Both the position numbers and the translations under genes were made by a program. From Polyangiaceae bacterium (GTDB taxonomy: Bacteria > Myxococcota_A > Polyangia > Polyangiales > Polyangiaceae): 52,041 nucleotides of DNA. The stretch lies in NCBI GenBank assembly GCA_013361525.1, contig JABFXY010000135.1:1-52041 (forward strand). The letters are read 5' to 3'. Shown here piece after piece: positions 16,606-24,934 of this stretch; positions within the stretch are counted from its first letter, which is position 1, and the number at the start of each line of letters is the position of its first letter. The notes under the pieces were generated by a model. That model did not search any database and was not told the origin of the DNA. It saw only the letters and a program-made list of their open reading frames with translations.

Positions 16606-17666
16606 AAGTGCCTCCGCAAATCGAGCCCCTCGTAGAGGTGCGCGACCTGCTCGGCGTAGCCGTTGAACGGAAGCGTCGACCTGCGCGAAAGCTCGCCGAT
16701 GCGACGTTCGGAGGCTTGGCTCCAGCGCGGGTGATCGACCTCGGGGTTCACGTTCGCATAAAAGCCGTATTCGCTCGGCGCGGCGCGGTTCCACGTCGTC
16801 GGAGGCTCCTCTTCGACGAGGCGGATCTCGACGATCGATTTGATGCCTTTGAACCCGTACTTCCACGGAACGACGAGCCGGATGGGCGCGCCGTTTTGGT
16901 TCGGCAGCGTGCGCCCGTACAGGCCCACCGACAGGATCGCGAGCGGGTGCATCGCTTCGTCGATGCGGAGACCTTCGACGTACGGCCACGGCAACACTTG
17001 TGTCCGCTGCCCCGGCATCTGCTCGGGATCGTGCAGCGTCTTGAAGGCGACGTATTTCGCGCGGCTCGTCGGCTGGGCACGCTCGATCAATTTGCCGAGC
17101 GGAAAGCCGAGCCACGGAATCACCATCGACCAGGCTTCCACGCAGCGCATGCGATAGATGCGCTCCTCGAGAGGAAAGAGCCGCGTCAGATCGTCGATGC
17201 CGATCTCTTCGGGCTTGTGCGCTTCACCCGTGATTTTCAGCGTCCACGGGCGGGGTCGAAGCGTCCCCGCCATGAACGCCGGATCCTCTTTGCCGAGGCC
17301 GAATTCGTAGAAGTTGTTGTACGTCGTGATGTCTTCGAGCGGCGTCGGGGTGTCGTTGCTCGCGAGCGCAACGGACGCGAGCGCGCGCGCCGACGGTGTC
17401 TCCGCGACGGACAACGCGGGAAGCGCGGACAGCTCGGGCGGCGGGGCACCTCCTCGCCGCTTCGTGATCGCGAGCAGGGCACCACCGAATGCAGTCGCGC
17501 CTCCGACAGCCAGCGCCGCATTGCGGATGAAGCGTCGCCGAGCCGGATTGAAGCCCAGATCCGGTTCGGGATCGGGTGGGACGCCCGGTTTGGGGCGGGA
17601 TGCGTAGTCCTTTTCCGAAGTGATTTCGGAGGATCGGATTGGTACGTCGTCTCCGGGCTTCGCCAT
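16602..17666 (-). CDS. msrP: MsrP, molybdopterin periplasmic methionine sulfoxide reductase
   Basis: 354 residues. A Tat signal is visible after a polar stretch (RRRFIR at 43-48, then a hydrophobic run). The oxidoreductase molybdopterin domain spans about 120-320, with Cys175 in YRMRCVEAWSMVIPWLGFPL as the Mo ligand. It reduces oxidised methionines in periplasmic proteins, using electrons from MsrQ, whose start overlaps this stop. Its position convergent to sodB fits a redox-repair neighbourhood. The pre-Tat extension is longer than usual, but no better in-frame start is apparent. Confidence 0.93.
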   Translation of the reverse strand: MAKPGDDVPIRSSEITSEKDYASRPKPGVPPDPEPDLGFNPARRRFIRNAALAVGGATAFGGALLAITKRRGGAPPPELSALPALSVAETPSARALASVALASNDTPTPLEDITTYNNFYEFGLGKEDPAFMAGTLRPRPWTLKITGEAHKPEEIGIDDLTRLFPLEERIYRMRCVEAWSMVIPWLGFPLGKLIERAQPTSRAKYVAFKTLHDPEQMPGQRTQVLPWPYVEGLRIDEAMHPLAILSVGLYGRTLPNQNGAPIRLVVPWKYGFKGIKSIVEIRLVEEEPPTTWNRAAPSEYGFYANVNPEVDHPRWSQASERRIGELSRRSTLPFNGYAEQVAHLYEGLDLRRHF

Positions 17667-17717
17667 CGCGAGACAGGCTACGTCCGACCCTCGCGTTTGG
17701 TTACGTCCAACCGAAAG

Positions 17718-17743
17718 TTAGCCCGCCCGAAGGGCGGCCAAGG
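17718..17743 (-). repeat. Short REP-like palindrome, copy 1
   Basis: Contains CCGCCCGAAGGGCGGCCAAG, with a 6-bp CCGCCC/GGGCGG hairpin. An identical 20-mer occurs on the other strand at 35387-35406. Both copies lie shortly after the stop of a minus-strand gene, so a transcript-end or mRNA-stability role is possible. Confidence 0.6.
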
Positions 17744-17755
17744 ACCAATGAAGGG

Positions 17756-19468
17756 CTAGGGCGTGAAGTAGCCGGTCCCGATCTCCGCGGTGCCCGTCGT
17801 GAGGCTCCCTGCGTACGGTCGTCCAGGTGTCCATTCGTCGTTCTGAACGGCCTCGACCTGCGCCAGGTAAATGCCCCCGGGTGTGAGCACGCCCGGCGGA
17901 ATGGTCACCGTCGTGTCGGCCGTCAGGATGCGCGCGATCCTGCCCTTTCGAATCTTCGGGTTACCCTCTTCGTCGAGGATGTCCTCGGCGGTCCAGATGG
18001 TGACGCGATAGAAGGTCGGCGTACCGAGCTCGGGCGGATCGAAGCTCACGACGGGCGAAGTGCCGACGCCCTCGAGGACTCCTTCGTCTGCGGTGCTCTG
18101 CTCGTTCAGCCGGATGTCGCGCACGAACCCGACAACGGGTACGAACGGCTCGGAGGACCCGACGGGACGGCTCACGGTCAGAGAGCCGGGCATCGTGTCG
18201 GAGAGCTCGCGATCGACGTCGGTGCGCCGGACGGTGAACGAGTACCTGGCGACTGCATAATAGACGCCTTCACCTCCGAACGGATTGCCGTATTCGAATG
18301 TTGCTTGCAAATCATCCGGCCAAACCAGCGACATGGCATCGTTGCAGCCGGCGGCGCAGGCCGCGGGATCGCACATCCCTTCGCCATCCGGATAACAAAC
18401 CGGGTCGACGGGCATCGATAGCGCATCAGCGTTGACGTTGAGCACTTCTCCGTAATAGTTCGCGCTGACGATGTTCGCGCGTGGCTCCCACGCGACACTG
18501 AAGTACGCACTCGATGCGACGACGGCACCCTCCGCATGGGCGGCGGTGATCAAGGAAACGAAGTCGGAGCCTCGGACATCGACATCGACGCTCTCCATCG
18601 GCAAATCTTCGAAATTGCCCTCGAGCGTCACGTCTTCGCCGTCGGACATCGTCACGGGCGCGACGTTCGCCATGGCCTCGGCAACATAGTAGTTGCCCGC
18701 CGGCCAGGCCTCCGTCCCATCGGGCACACCGAGCTTTTCGTCGAGGCCGTGCTGGACCTGGTGAATCAGGACGATTTCGTCGCCTTTGGACCCGTCTGCG
18801 AGGACGAGCCCGCCCGATCCGATGAGGCTTTGAAGGACCGTCTCGGCATCGACGCTCAACCCCTCCAGCGTCGGCGAGCCGTTCTTGAAGCTCGCGTCCG
18901 AGTCATAAAAGGCAAAGGCATTGCCTGCCATTCCGGCGCGTACGGAGGCGACTGTGACGTAGTCGTCGTAGGGCTGAATGACTTGGCCCTTTGCGTCTTG
19001 TTCGAATGTCTGCCAAGGGCGCGTGAGCGTGCCGCCGAGGTTGATCGCGAAAGTCTCGGTCAGCGGCGCGACATCGGGCCGACTGACCCGAAAGACGCCG
19101 AGATCGAGATCGCGCTCGCTGGAATGGATGAAGCTCCGAAATGCCTGGTAACCGTTCGCTTGCGGCTCGTTGCCCAGAATTTGATAGTAGTAGGCACCTT
19201 CAGGCACGTCGGGGATCTCCACGACCCCATCCGTGACCGTGGCGGGGTACGAAGTGAACTCGCCCCCACTCTCCACCTCGGCGGAGTAGGTCGCTGAGTC
19301 GAGGATCTCCGGCTTCGAGATCGTCCCCGTCCCCTCTTCGTAGGTGTCGATGTAGTTGGCGCGGACACCCTCGAATTGGCCGCCCGTCCCGTCACCGTCG
19401 TCAGAACAGCCAGCCAGAAACGTGGACCCTACGATCGTCGCGAGCGCCGAGTAGACAAAAGTTCGCAT
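17756..19468 (-). CDS. Large hypothetical lipoprotein
   Basis: 570 residues. MRTFVYSALATIVGSTFLAGC is a clear lipoprotein signal (lipobox LAGC, Cys21), followed by an Asp/Gly linker. The mature protein is rich in beta-strand patterns, with a Cys cluster near residue 360 (VCYPDGEGMCDPAACAAGC). The end reads like fibronectin-III-type strands (PELGTPTFYRVTIWTAEDIL, then GGIYLAQVEAV). It lies 79 bases downstream of the DUF4331 pair on the same strand, so it may share a transcript with them. I do not recognise the family. Confidence 0.7.
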   Translation of the reverse strand: MRTFVYSALATIVGSTFLAGCSDDGDGTGGQFEGVRANYIDTYEEGTGTISKPEILDSATYSAEVESGGEFTSYPATVTDGVVEIPDVPEGAYYYQILGNEPQANGYQAFRSFIHSSERDLDLGVFRVSRPDVAPLTETFAINLGGTLTRPWQTFEQDAKGQVIQPYDDYVTVASVRAGMAGNAFAFYDSDASFKNGSPTLEGLSVDAETVLQSLIGSGGLVLADGSKGDEIVLIHQVQHGLDEKLGVPDGTEAWPAGNYYVAEAMANVAPVTMSDGEDVTLEGNFEDLPMESVDVDVRGSDFVSLITAAHAEGAVVASSAYFSVAWEPRANIVSANYYGEVLNVNADALSMPVDPVCYPDGEGMCDPAACAAGCNDAMSLVWPDDLQATFEYGNPFGGEGVYYAVARYSFTVRRTDVDRELSDTMPGSLTVSRPVGSSEPFVPVVGFVRDIRLNEQSTADEGVLEGVGTSPVVSFDPPELGTPTFYRVTIWTAEDILDEEGNPKIRKGRIARILTADTTVTIPPGVLTPGGIYLAQVEAVQNDEWTPGRPYAGSLTTGTAEIGTGYFTP

Positions 19469-19547
19469 TGTCTTTCATGGGACCACGTTCTCAGCCAACT
19501 TTGCAATGGGCGCGCGCGAGCAGTGTTCTCGCAGGGCGGCCGGCGGA

Positions 19548-20273
19548 TTAGTGAGGGGCTGCGAGATAAGGAAACGTCGTACCCATCGTGTCCGCGTCGG
19601 CCTGGACGTTGTCGGTGACGCCGGAGAGCGAGCCGGCGACGAGCACCGAATAGCTCAGATCGATGGGGTCGTAGTCGAGCTTGCGTCCGCCACAATCCGA
19701 ATTCGGGACGACGCCGACGGCGTTGGCTTCGACGGCGAGGTAGGTGTTGCATGCGTCGGCGTCGGTACGCAACCAGAGGCGGTCGTCCGCGAGCACACCG
19801 GCGAGTACCTGGTAGGTATCCGGGCCCGGCGGCGGTGGATGGGCCAACAACTGATTACCGCACATCGTGTCGACACCGTCGAAGAACGCGAGGTTCTTTG
19901 CGACCTCCGGGGAGTAATTGCCTATCCATTCTCCCGTTTCGTCGTCGGCATTCCAGGCGTCTTTGGCTGCGTCCTTGGCTGCTTGGTCCGGATCGAAGAC
20001 ATGATTGAGAGCCGTGCTGATCGCTGGGCGACCCATCCGATCGATCTGCGTGCCGAGCACCGGAGGAGGCGGAGCTGCATTGCCACCCTCGCCGCCCGTC
20101 CCACCGGTCCCTCCCATGCCGGCCGCGTTGCCGCCGGCTCCACCCCCACCAGCCGCTCCGGCGCCGCCGTTGGCACCCGTCCCCCCTGAACCGCCCGTGG
20201 AGGTGTCGTCGCCACAGCCGACGAGAGCGAGGCCGAGCACGAGCGCGAAGCCGAACGATATGCATCGCTTCAT
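19548..20273 (-). CDS. Lipoprotein carrying the C-terminal half of a DUF4331 domain
   Basis: 241 residues from ATG 20273, which has GGAGG 6 bases upstream inside the preceding gene and gives a lipoprotein signal (MKRCISFGFALVLGLALVGC). A Gly/Ala-rich linker spans about 25-68. The rest matches the second half of DUF4331 proteins: QIDRMGRPAISTALNHVF, GRKLDYDPIDLSYSVLVAG, and the ending TFPYLAAPH. The first half of that domain is encoded by the gene ending 2 bases upstream. The family is exported and of unknown function. The pair probably reassembles outside the membrane (inference). Confidence 0.78.
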   Translation of the reverse strand: MKRCISFGFALVLGLALVGCGDDTSTGGSGGTGANGGAGAAGGGGAGGNAAGMGGTGGTGGEGGNAAPPPPVLGTQIDRMGRPAISTALNHVFDPDQAAKDAAKDAWNADDETGEWIGNYSPEVAKNLAFFDGVDTMCGNQLLAHPPPPGPDTYQVLAGVLADDRLWLRTDADACNTYLAVEANAVGVVPNSDCGGRKLDYDPIDLSYSVLVAGSLSGVTDNVQADADTMGTTFPYLAAPH

Positions 20274-20275
20274 GA

Positions 20276-20995
20276 TCAACCTCCGACCTTGTTGGTGCTC
20301 GCCCAGACGTTGAGCACCGGCCCGCCGGAGCTCAGCAGCTCTTTGTCGATGCTGATGACGATCGCGAGCGTGTTCTTTCCGGCGAAGAAATCCTTCGCAG
20401 GCCCACCCGGCGGCGTCGATGTGGGATCGGTCTTCAACTTGGTGACCAAAAGGGTAGAGGTCGCAGCATCGATCTGTGGGCAACCGGCGCCGTTGACAGT
20501 GAGCGTTGGGGCGACCGCAGTGACCGTCGCCGCGACGTCCTTGAAGCCGTCGAGGTTGAAGAAGAACGGGTCGTCTCGGAGACCGGCGAAGACCTTCACG
20601 CGGCCCGAGGCGCTGGTGAGACCCGCTTCGGCGCTCGCGTCACCGGTGACGTAATCGTCTTGGCCGACCCAGCATTGAATCGTTTGCGCGGCGTCGAACG
20701 TGCAAATCACGTCCTTGTCGTCTCCTTGCTCGCCAAACTGGCCGCTGCTCTCGGTATGAAAGACATACTGCGTGGCGTCCGAGAACATGGCGCCCGCCGG
20801 GGCGAGCGGCGAGACGGTCATGACGAGGACGACGTCGTCACCCTCCGTCCACGCGTAAACGTCGTTGATGTCCGAGGTCGCGTCGGCAATCACGGAAGGG
20901 GCGTCTCGGTGGTCGGCCGCGACCGCTGTCGACGCGGTGTAACCGAAGACCAGCGCTGCGGAGCAGCAGCGGAGCAATGTAGTTCGATGCTTCAA
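20276..20995 (-). CDS. Secreted N-terminal half of a DUF4331 domain
   Basis: 239 residues from TTG 20995, chosen because AGGAGGA lies 6 bases upstream and the product begins with a normal signal peptide ending in TAVAADHRDAPS. HRDAPSVIADATSDINDVYAW is the family's N-terminal signature, and NTLAIVISIDKELL with LNVWASTNK is where single-chain DUF4331 proteins continue. Here the frame stops at 20276, and the second half is a separate lipoprotein gene. A single-chain DUF4331 protein would be about twice this length. Confidence 0.8.
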   Translation of the reverse strand: MKHRTTLLRCCSAALVFGYTASTAVAADHRDAPSVIADATSDINDVYAWTEGDDVVLVMTVSPLAPAGAMFSDATQYVFHTESSGQFGEQGDDKDVICTFDAAQTIQCWVGQDDYVTGDASAEAGLTSASGRVKVFAGLRDDPFFFNLDGFKDVAATVTAVAPTLTVNGAGCPQIDAATSTLLVTKLKTDPTSTPPGGPAKDFFAGKNTLAIVISIDKELLSSGGPVLNVWASTNKVGG

Positions 20996-21079
20996 GATCG
21001 TTCCTCCTAGTTGGGTGTGGGGACGATCCGCCATCGTGCCGCCCACGACTTCCCAATTGCAAGAGGAAGGAAACGGCCC

Positions 21080-22816
21080 TTATCGCCCGACAGTGACGGC
21101 GCCGCCTTTTCGAGGATCGAAGACGGGCTCGAGCGCGCGGACCCCGTCTTCGTTTCGAACGGAGATCGCAGTGACCGCACCGAAGCCCGGCACGGGGGCG
21201 TCGACGACCTCGCCGCGCGCGACGAGATCTTCACGCAATGTGTCGAGCGGCGCATCGAGACGCAGCGCGCCCGACGCGGTCACGTGGAAGCGCGGCTCGG
21301 CGACGGCATCGGAGAGCGGCATGCCGAATGCGAGGTGAGCCATCAAGACGGAGACGACACCCGTCGTTCCACGGAGACCACCGGAAGCACCGGCGACGAC
21401 GATCGGCGCTCCATCGCGGAGGACGATCGTCGGCACGTGATTCGAGACGGGTCTCGCGCCGCCGCGCGGGAAGTTCGGCCCGCGCGTGGTAACGCGTTGT
21501 CCGTATTCGTCGATGCTGAACTCGCCGAGCGCGTCATTGAGGGCGAAGCCGCCGGCGGTAAGCAGCTTCGAGCCGAACATGCTCGTGAGCGACGCGGTAA
21601 TGCTGACGGCGTCGCCTTTGTCGTCCACGACATCGCAATGAAAGGTGCCCGAATCGGAGATACTCGGCAGCTTCGGCATGTTCGTCGTATCCACGCGAAT
21701 CTTCGCGCGTCGCGCACGAAGGCGAGATTCGTCGAGCGTGGAGGTGATATCGGTCTTGAAGAACGCGGGATCGCCGACCGCAACGGATCGATCAAAATAC
21801 GCGTTACGAAGCCCCTCGGAGAGGACATGCACGTAGGTGCCCGATTGGTGCTCGAGCTTCTTCACATCGGCTTTGTCGAACATCTCGAACATCTCGCTGA
21901 TGACGAGACCTCCCCCGGAGGGGGGCGGCGCCGTGACGATGTCGAGCCCCTCCCATTGGGCATGGAGAGGCTTTCTGACGATAGGCTCGTACGTCGCGAG
22001 GTCGTTCGGCGTCATTCGACTGTTCGCGTCGCGCGCCGTCGTGAGGACGTCTTTTGCGATAGCACCTTTGTAGAAGGCGCTCGGCCCCGCGTCGGCAATG
22101 GTTCGTAGTGTGCGCACCAGCGCCTCGTTGTGGAGCGTCTCGCCGACGCGGGCCTCGGCGTTGTCGGGCCACAACGAGCGCGCGCGGTCGTCGCTCGATC
22201 GCCACTTGTCGTTCCACGCGAGCACTTGCGCCATGTACGGCGAGAGCGGGACGCCGCGCTCGATGGCGTCCGCCGCGCTGCCGACCACCGTCTTCCAAGG
22301 CAGCTTTCCTCCGATCTCGTGAAGCTTCGCGAGACCTGCGACGAGACCGGGCACGCCGACGAGAAAACCTCGACGGCTCGGCGGCGGGTTCTTCGTGAGG
22401 TAGTCGACCGGTTTGATGCCGGAGGGTGCCGACTCACGAAAGTCGACGAAGACAGGCTCGGTCGCCCGTTTCGGATCGGCGCGATAAAGAAGCGCACTTC
22501 CCCCACCGCCGAGGCCACACGACGAGGCGTGCGCGGCGCACCCGACGAGGACGGCTGCGATGGCCGCGTCGGTCGCCGATCCACCGCTTTCGAGAATGGA
22601 CCGTGCGACCTCGACGGCGCTCGCGTTTTCGGCTGCGACCGCGAAGTTGTCCCGCGTTCGGGGCGCGCGCGCGGGTGCCGTGCTCGACCCTTTCGGCGCG
22701 ACCGTTGGAGCGGCCGATAGAACCGGAGGCGTCTCCGGCTCGGGGGTCGCGGCGCCCGGCGCAGAGCATGCGCAGGCGAGACACATCAAGATGGAGCTTG
22801 CGCGCGCGGCGTTCAC
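21080..22816 (-). CDS. ggt: Gamma-glutamyltransferase (lipoprotein form)
   Basis: 578 residues. It cleaves or transfers the gamma-glutamyl group of glutathione outside the cytoplasm; precursors self-cleave into two subunits. The Thr nucleophile of the small subunit is Thr391 in SGTFHCDVVD, and the glycine-rich SGGLRGTTGV and PPPSGGG motifs are present. I start at GTG 22816 because it gives a short lipoprotein-like signal (ASSILMCLACAC) and avoids overlapping the divergent gshB; a longer frame to 22957 would overlap it. The divergent neighbour synthesises glutathione. Confidence 0.9.
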   Translation of the reverse strand: MNAARASSILMCLACACSAPGAATPEPETPPVLSAAPTVAPKGSSTAPARAPRTRDNFAVAAENASAVEVARSILESGGSATDAAIAAVLVGCAAHASSCGLGGGGSALLYRADPKRATEPVFVDFRESAPSGIKPVDYLTKNPPPSRRGFLVGVPGLVAGLAKLHEIGGKLPWKTVVGSAADAIERGVPLSPYMAQVLAWNDKWRSSDDRARSLWPDNAEARVGETLHNEALVRTLRTIADAGPSAFYKGAIAKDVLTTARDANSRMTPNDLATYEPIVRKPLHAQWEGLDIVTAPPPSGGGLVISEMFEMFDKADVKKLEHQSGTYVHVLSEGLRNAYFDRSVAVGDPAFFKTDITSTLDESRLRARRAKIRVDTTNMPKLPSISDSGTFHCDVVDDKGDAVSITASLTSMFGSKLLTAGGFALNDALGEFSIDEYGQRVTTRGPNFPRGGARPVSNHVPTIVLRDGAPIVVAGASGGLRGTTGVVSVLMAHLAFGMPLSDAVAEPRFHVTASGALRLDAPLDTLREDLVARGEVVDAPVPGFGAVTAISVRNEDGVRALEPVFDPRKGGAVTVGR

Positions 22817-22861
22817 GAGCGACGACCTCGGGGCGGACAGTATGCCAAGGAGGCGGCCACC

Positions 22862-23812
22862 GTGCGATTCCTCTTCGTGATGGATTCTCTCGATCGCGTG
22901 AACCCGGAGAAGGACACGACGTTCGCATTCATCGAGGCGGCGCAGGCCCGCGGACACGAGAGCCTACACTGCCTCGTTTCGGAGCTCGGCGTGCGCGGCG
23001 GGCGCACCTTCGCGCGCGTGCGAAACGTCTCGATCATCGAAGCCGAGCCGCGCATTCGCCTCGAAGCTGATGCGCGCGAGGTCTCGCTCGACGACGTCGA
23101 CGTCGTCTTCATCCGCAAAGATCCGCCGTTCGACCGAGCATACTCGTACGCCACGCTGCTGCTCGAGCACGCGCGCGGCGGCCCGCTCATCGTCAACGAC
23201 CCGCGAGGCCTGCGCGACGCGAACGAGAAGCTCTACGCGATGAATTTCAGCGAGTGGATGCCGAAGACGATGGTGTCCAGCGATCGCGACGCGATCTTCC
23301 GCTTCGTCGACGAGGTCGGCGGCAGCGCCGTCATCAAGCCCCTCGACGGCGCCGGCGGCGTCGGCGTCTTGAAGCTCGTTCGCAGCGACAAGAACGCACG
23401 CGCCATCGCGGACGTCGTCACCTACGAGGGCAAACGCCTCGCAATGGTGCAGGCATTTTTGCCGTCGGTCACCGAAGGCGACAAACGCATCCTGCTCCTC
23501 GAGGGCGAGCCGCTCGGCGCGATCCTCCGCGTCCCGCGCGCCGACGACATCCGCTCCAACATCCATGTAGGCGGCAACGTCGTCCCCTGCGAGCTCACCC
23601 CGCGCGAACGCGATTTGGTCCGCGCCATTGGCCCGCGCCTCGTCGCCGATGGCCTTTATTTCGTCGGCCTCGACGTCATTGGGGAGCACCTCACCGAGGT
23701 CAACGTGACGAGCCCAACTGGTATTCAGGAATTGGGGAAGTTCACGGGGACGAAGCCTGCCGACCGGGTGATGGCCTGGGCTGAGCAGAAGCGGAAGGCG
23801 ACGGCGTCTTAG
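22862..23812 (+). CDS. gshB: Glutathione synthetase
   Basis: 316 residues, the usual length, starting at GTG 22862 with AGGAGG 8 bases upstream. It joins gamma-glutamylcysteine and glycine using ATP. ATP-grasp signatures are clear: NDPRGLRDANEKLYA, VIKPLDGAGGVGVL, and FVGLDVIGEHLTEVNVTSPTGIQEL. It is cytoplasmic. It is divergent from gamma-glutamyltransferase with a 45-base gap, so one intergenic region probably controls both synthesis and turnover. gshA is not in the window. Confidence 0.95.
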   Translation: MRFLFVMDSLDRVNPEKDTTFAFIEAAQARGHESLHCLVSELGVRGGRTFARVRNVSIIEAEPRIRLEADAREVSLDDVDVVFIRKDPPFDRAYSYATLLLEHARGGPLIVNDPRGLRDANEKLYAMNFSEWMPKTMVSSDRDAIFRFVDEVGGSAVIKPLDGAGGVGVLKLVRSDKNARAIADVVTYEGKRLAMVQAFLPSVTEGDKRILLLEGEPLGAILRVPRADDIRSNIHVGGNVVPCELTPRERDLVRAIGPRLVADGLYFVGLDVIGEHLTEVNVTSPTGIQELGKFTGTKPADRVMAWAEQKRKATAS

Positions 23813-23824
23813 TCGCAACGGGAG

Positions 23825-24411
23825 ACGAGAGGGGTCGCCGAGGCGCCAAGGGAAGATAGAGGGGGAAGAGAGGAGAGGGTTTGCTCTTTACGGGCGAACC
23901 CTTTTCCTTTTTGGGATGTTGCCTGCATTGCAGTGTCCGAACGGCTTTGCGGATAGGGCGGCGACCCTATCGATTCGTTCGCTCCGCGCCAGGCCGCGGC
24001 TCACGAATCCTTACCCGCCACCTCAATGGCGAATGAATCGCGATAGGTTGCAGTATCCCTATTCGATTCGTTCGCGCTCATCGCTCGGAGAGCGAGCTCT
24101 CCGCACGTAATTCCAGTAGTTTGCGGATCACGAGTGGTGACGAACGATCGCGATGCCGTGAAATCGCGATCAAACCGCGGGGGGATACACCAACAGCACG
24201 CGATTCATTCGCCGCGCCCGTCCCCGTTGCGCATCCCCACCGATTCATTCGCCGCGCCCCGTCCTCGTCTCGCATCCCCACCGATTCATGCGCAGCGCCC
24301 CACATGCCGCCACGGCTCCGTGAACGTCGAATCCCGCCATCAACGTCCTTCAAAATCCCCTCCTCTTCTCCCTCCTTCTCCCCTTGGCGTTCTTGGCGAC
24401 CCCTCTCGTTC
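23825..24411. repeat. GA-rich inverted-repeat element, long copy enclosing a non-coding repeat region
   Basis: Arms at 23825-23878 and 24360-24411 are imperfect reverse complements of each other and of the arms at 15851-15979. Both contain ACGAGAGGGGTCGCC followed by CGCCAAGGG and a GA-rich stretch. They enclose about 480 bases with no convincing gene. The interior holds dispersed copies of CGATTC(A/G)TTCGC (near 23970, 24063, 24201 and 24241, inverted near 24028) and a tandem array. No transposase is encoded, and no target duplication was identified by eye. Confidence 0.65.
24201..24303. repeat. Tandem repeat of a 40-41-base unit
   Basis: About 2.5 copies (24201-24240, 24241-24281, 24282-24303). 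Each starts CGATTCAT(T)CGCCGCGCCC or a close variant, and the full copies end CGCATCCCCAC. The third copy is partial and more diverged. Confidence 0.75.
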
Positions 24412-24465
24412 TGTTTCTCCCATCAAAACTTGGCCCCCTCCCCGAGGCTCTGTTTGCCTCGCGTT

Positions 24466-24777
24466 ATGCATCGCCGAACGCACGCCGCCCCCTGCGCCGT
24501 TTGTCGACAAGAGCTCACGAGCTCGAAACTGAGCCGCGTCGTCGTCGAGGCGAAGACGGTGCTCCTCTGCCGAGACCACGCCGCCGTGGTCGCGCGAAAC
24601 ATGCCGAGGACATTCGAGGAGCTGAGGCGCCTGTTCCTCGAGGAATCGGACAGCGCTCACCCGGCGCGGCGTTCGGTCCTCGAGCGTCGCGTCGCGGAAG
24701 ATCGCAGGATCTTCCCGCCGCGGCCGGAAGGTCGGCGCCTCGGCGGCGGCCGGCGAGCCTCCGACGCGGCTGTTTGA
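24466..24777 (+). CDS. Small Cys-containing protein of unknown function
   Basis: 103 residues from ATG 24466; upstream in-frame codons belong to the repeat region. The N-terminus has CAVCRQELTSSKLSRVVV followed by LLCRDHAAVVA, a pattern suited to binding one zinc (CxxC plus Cys/His). The C-terminus is Arg-rich (VLERRVAEDRRIFPPRPEGR). It is probably cytoplasmic. No strong ribosome site is visible. Codon use looks normal for the window. The family is not recognised. Confidence 0.5.
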   Translation: MHRRTHAAPCAVCRQELTSSKLSRVVVEAKTVLLCRDHAAVVARNMPRTFEELRRLFLEESDSAHPARRSVLERRVAEDRRIFPPRPEGRRLGGGRRASDAAV

Positions 24778-24934
24778 AAACGCGCCAGCGCCGTGTGGCG
24801 TCGGCGTGACTGCGTCGTGGCAGCCTCAGACCTCGATGTGTCGACCAATCGAGCGCCGAAAAGGTCGCGTGAACGCCCGTAAACGGTGCGTTTCGACCTA
24901 TCTCGCGCGCGAGCAGCTGTAGTACGAACGGGCC

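Noticed and set aside
16606..17115. Upstream extension of msrQ on the minus strand
   Set aside because: It runs through msrP in another frame; msrQ has its own ribosome site at 16605 and normal length without it.
24201..24303. Possible CRISPR array
   Set aside because: The 40-41-base units are contiguous with no unique spacers, there are only 2.5 copies, and no cas genes are present.
24121..24465. Longer upstream coding sequence for the small Cys protein
   Set aside because: The added part is translated from tandem and dispersed repeats and has no protein-like features.
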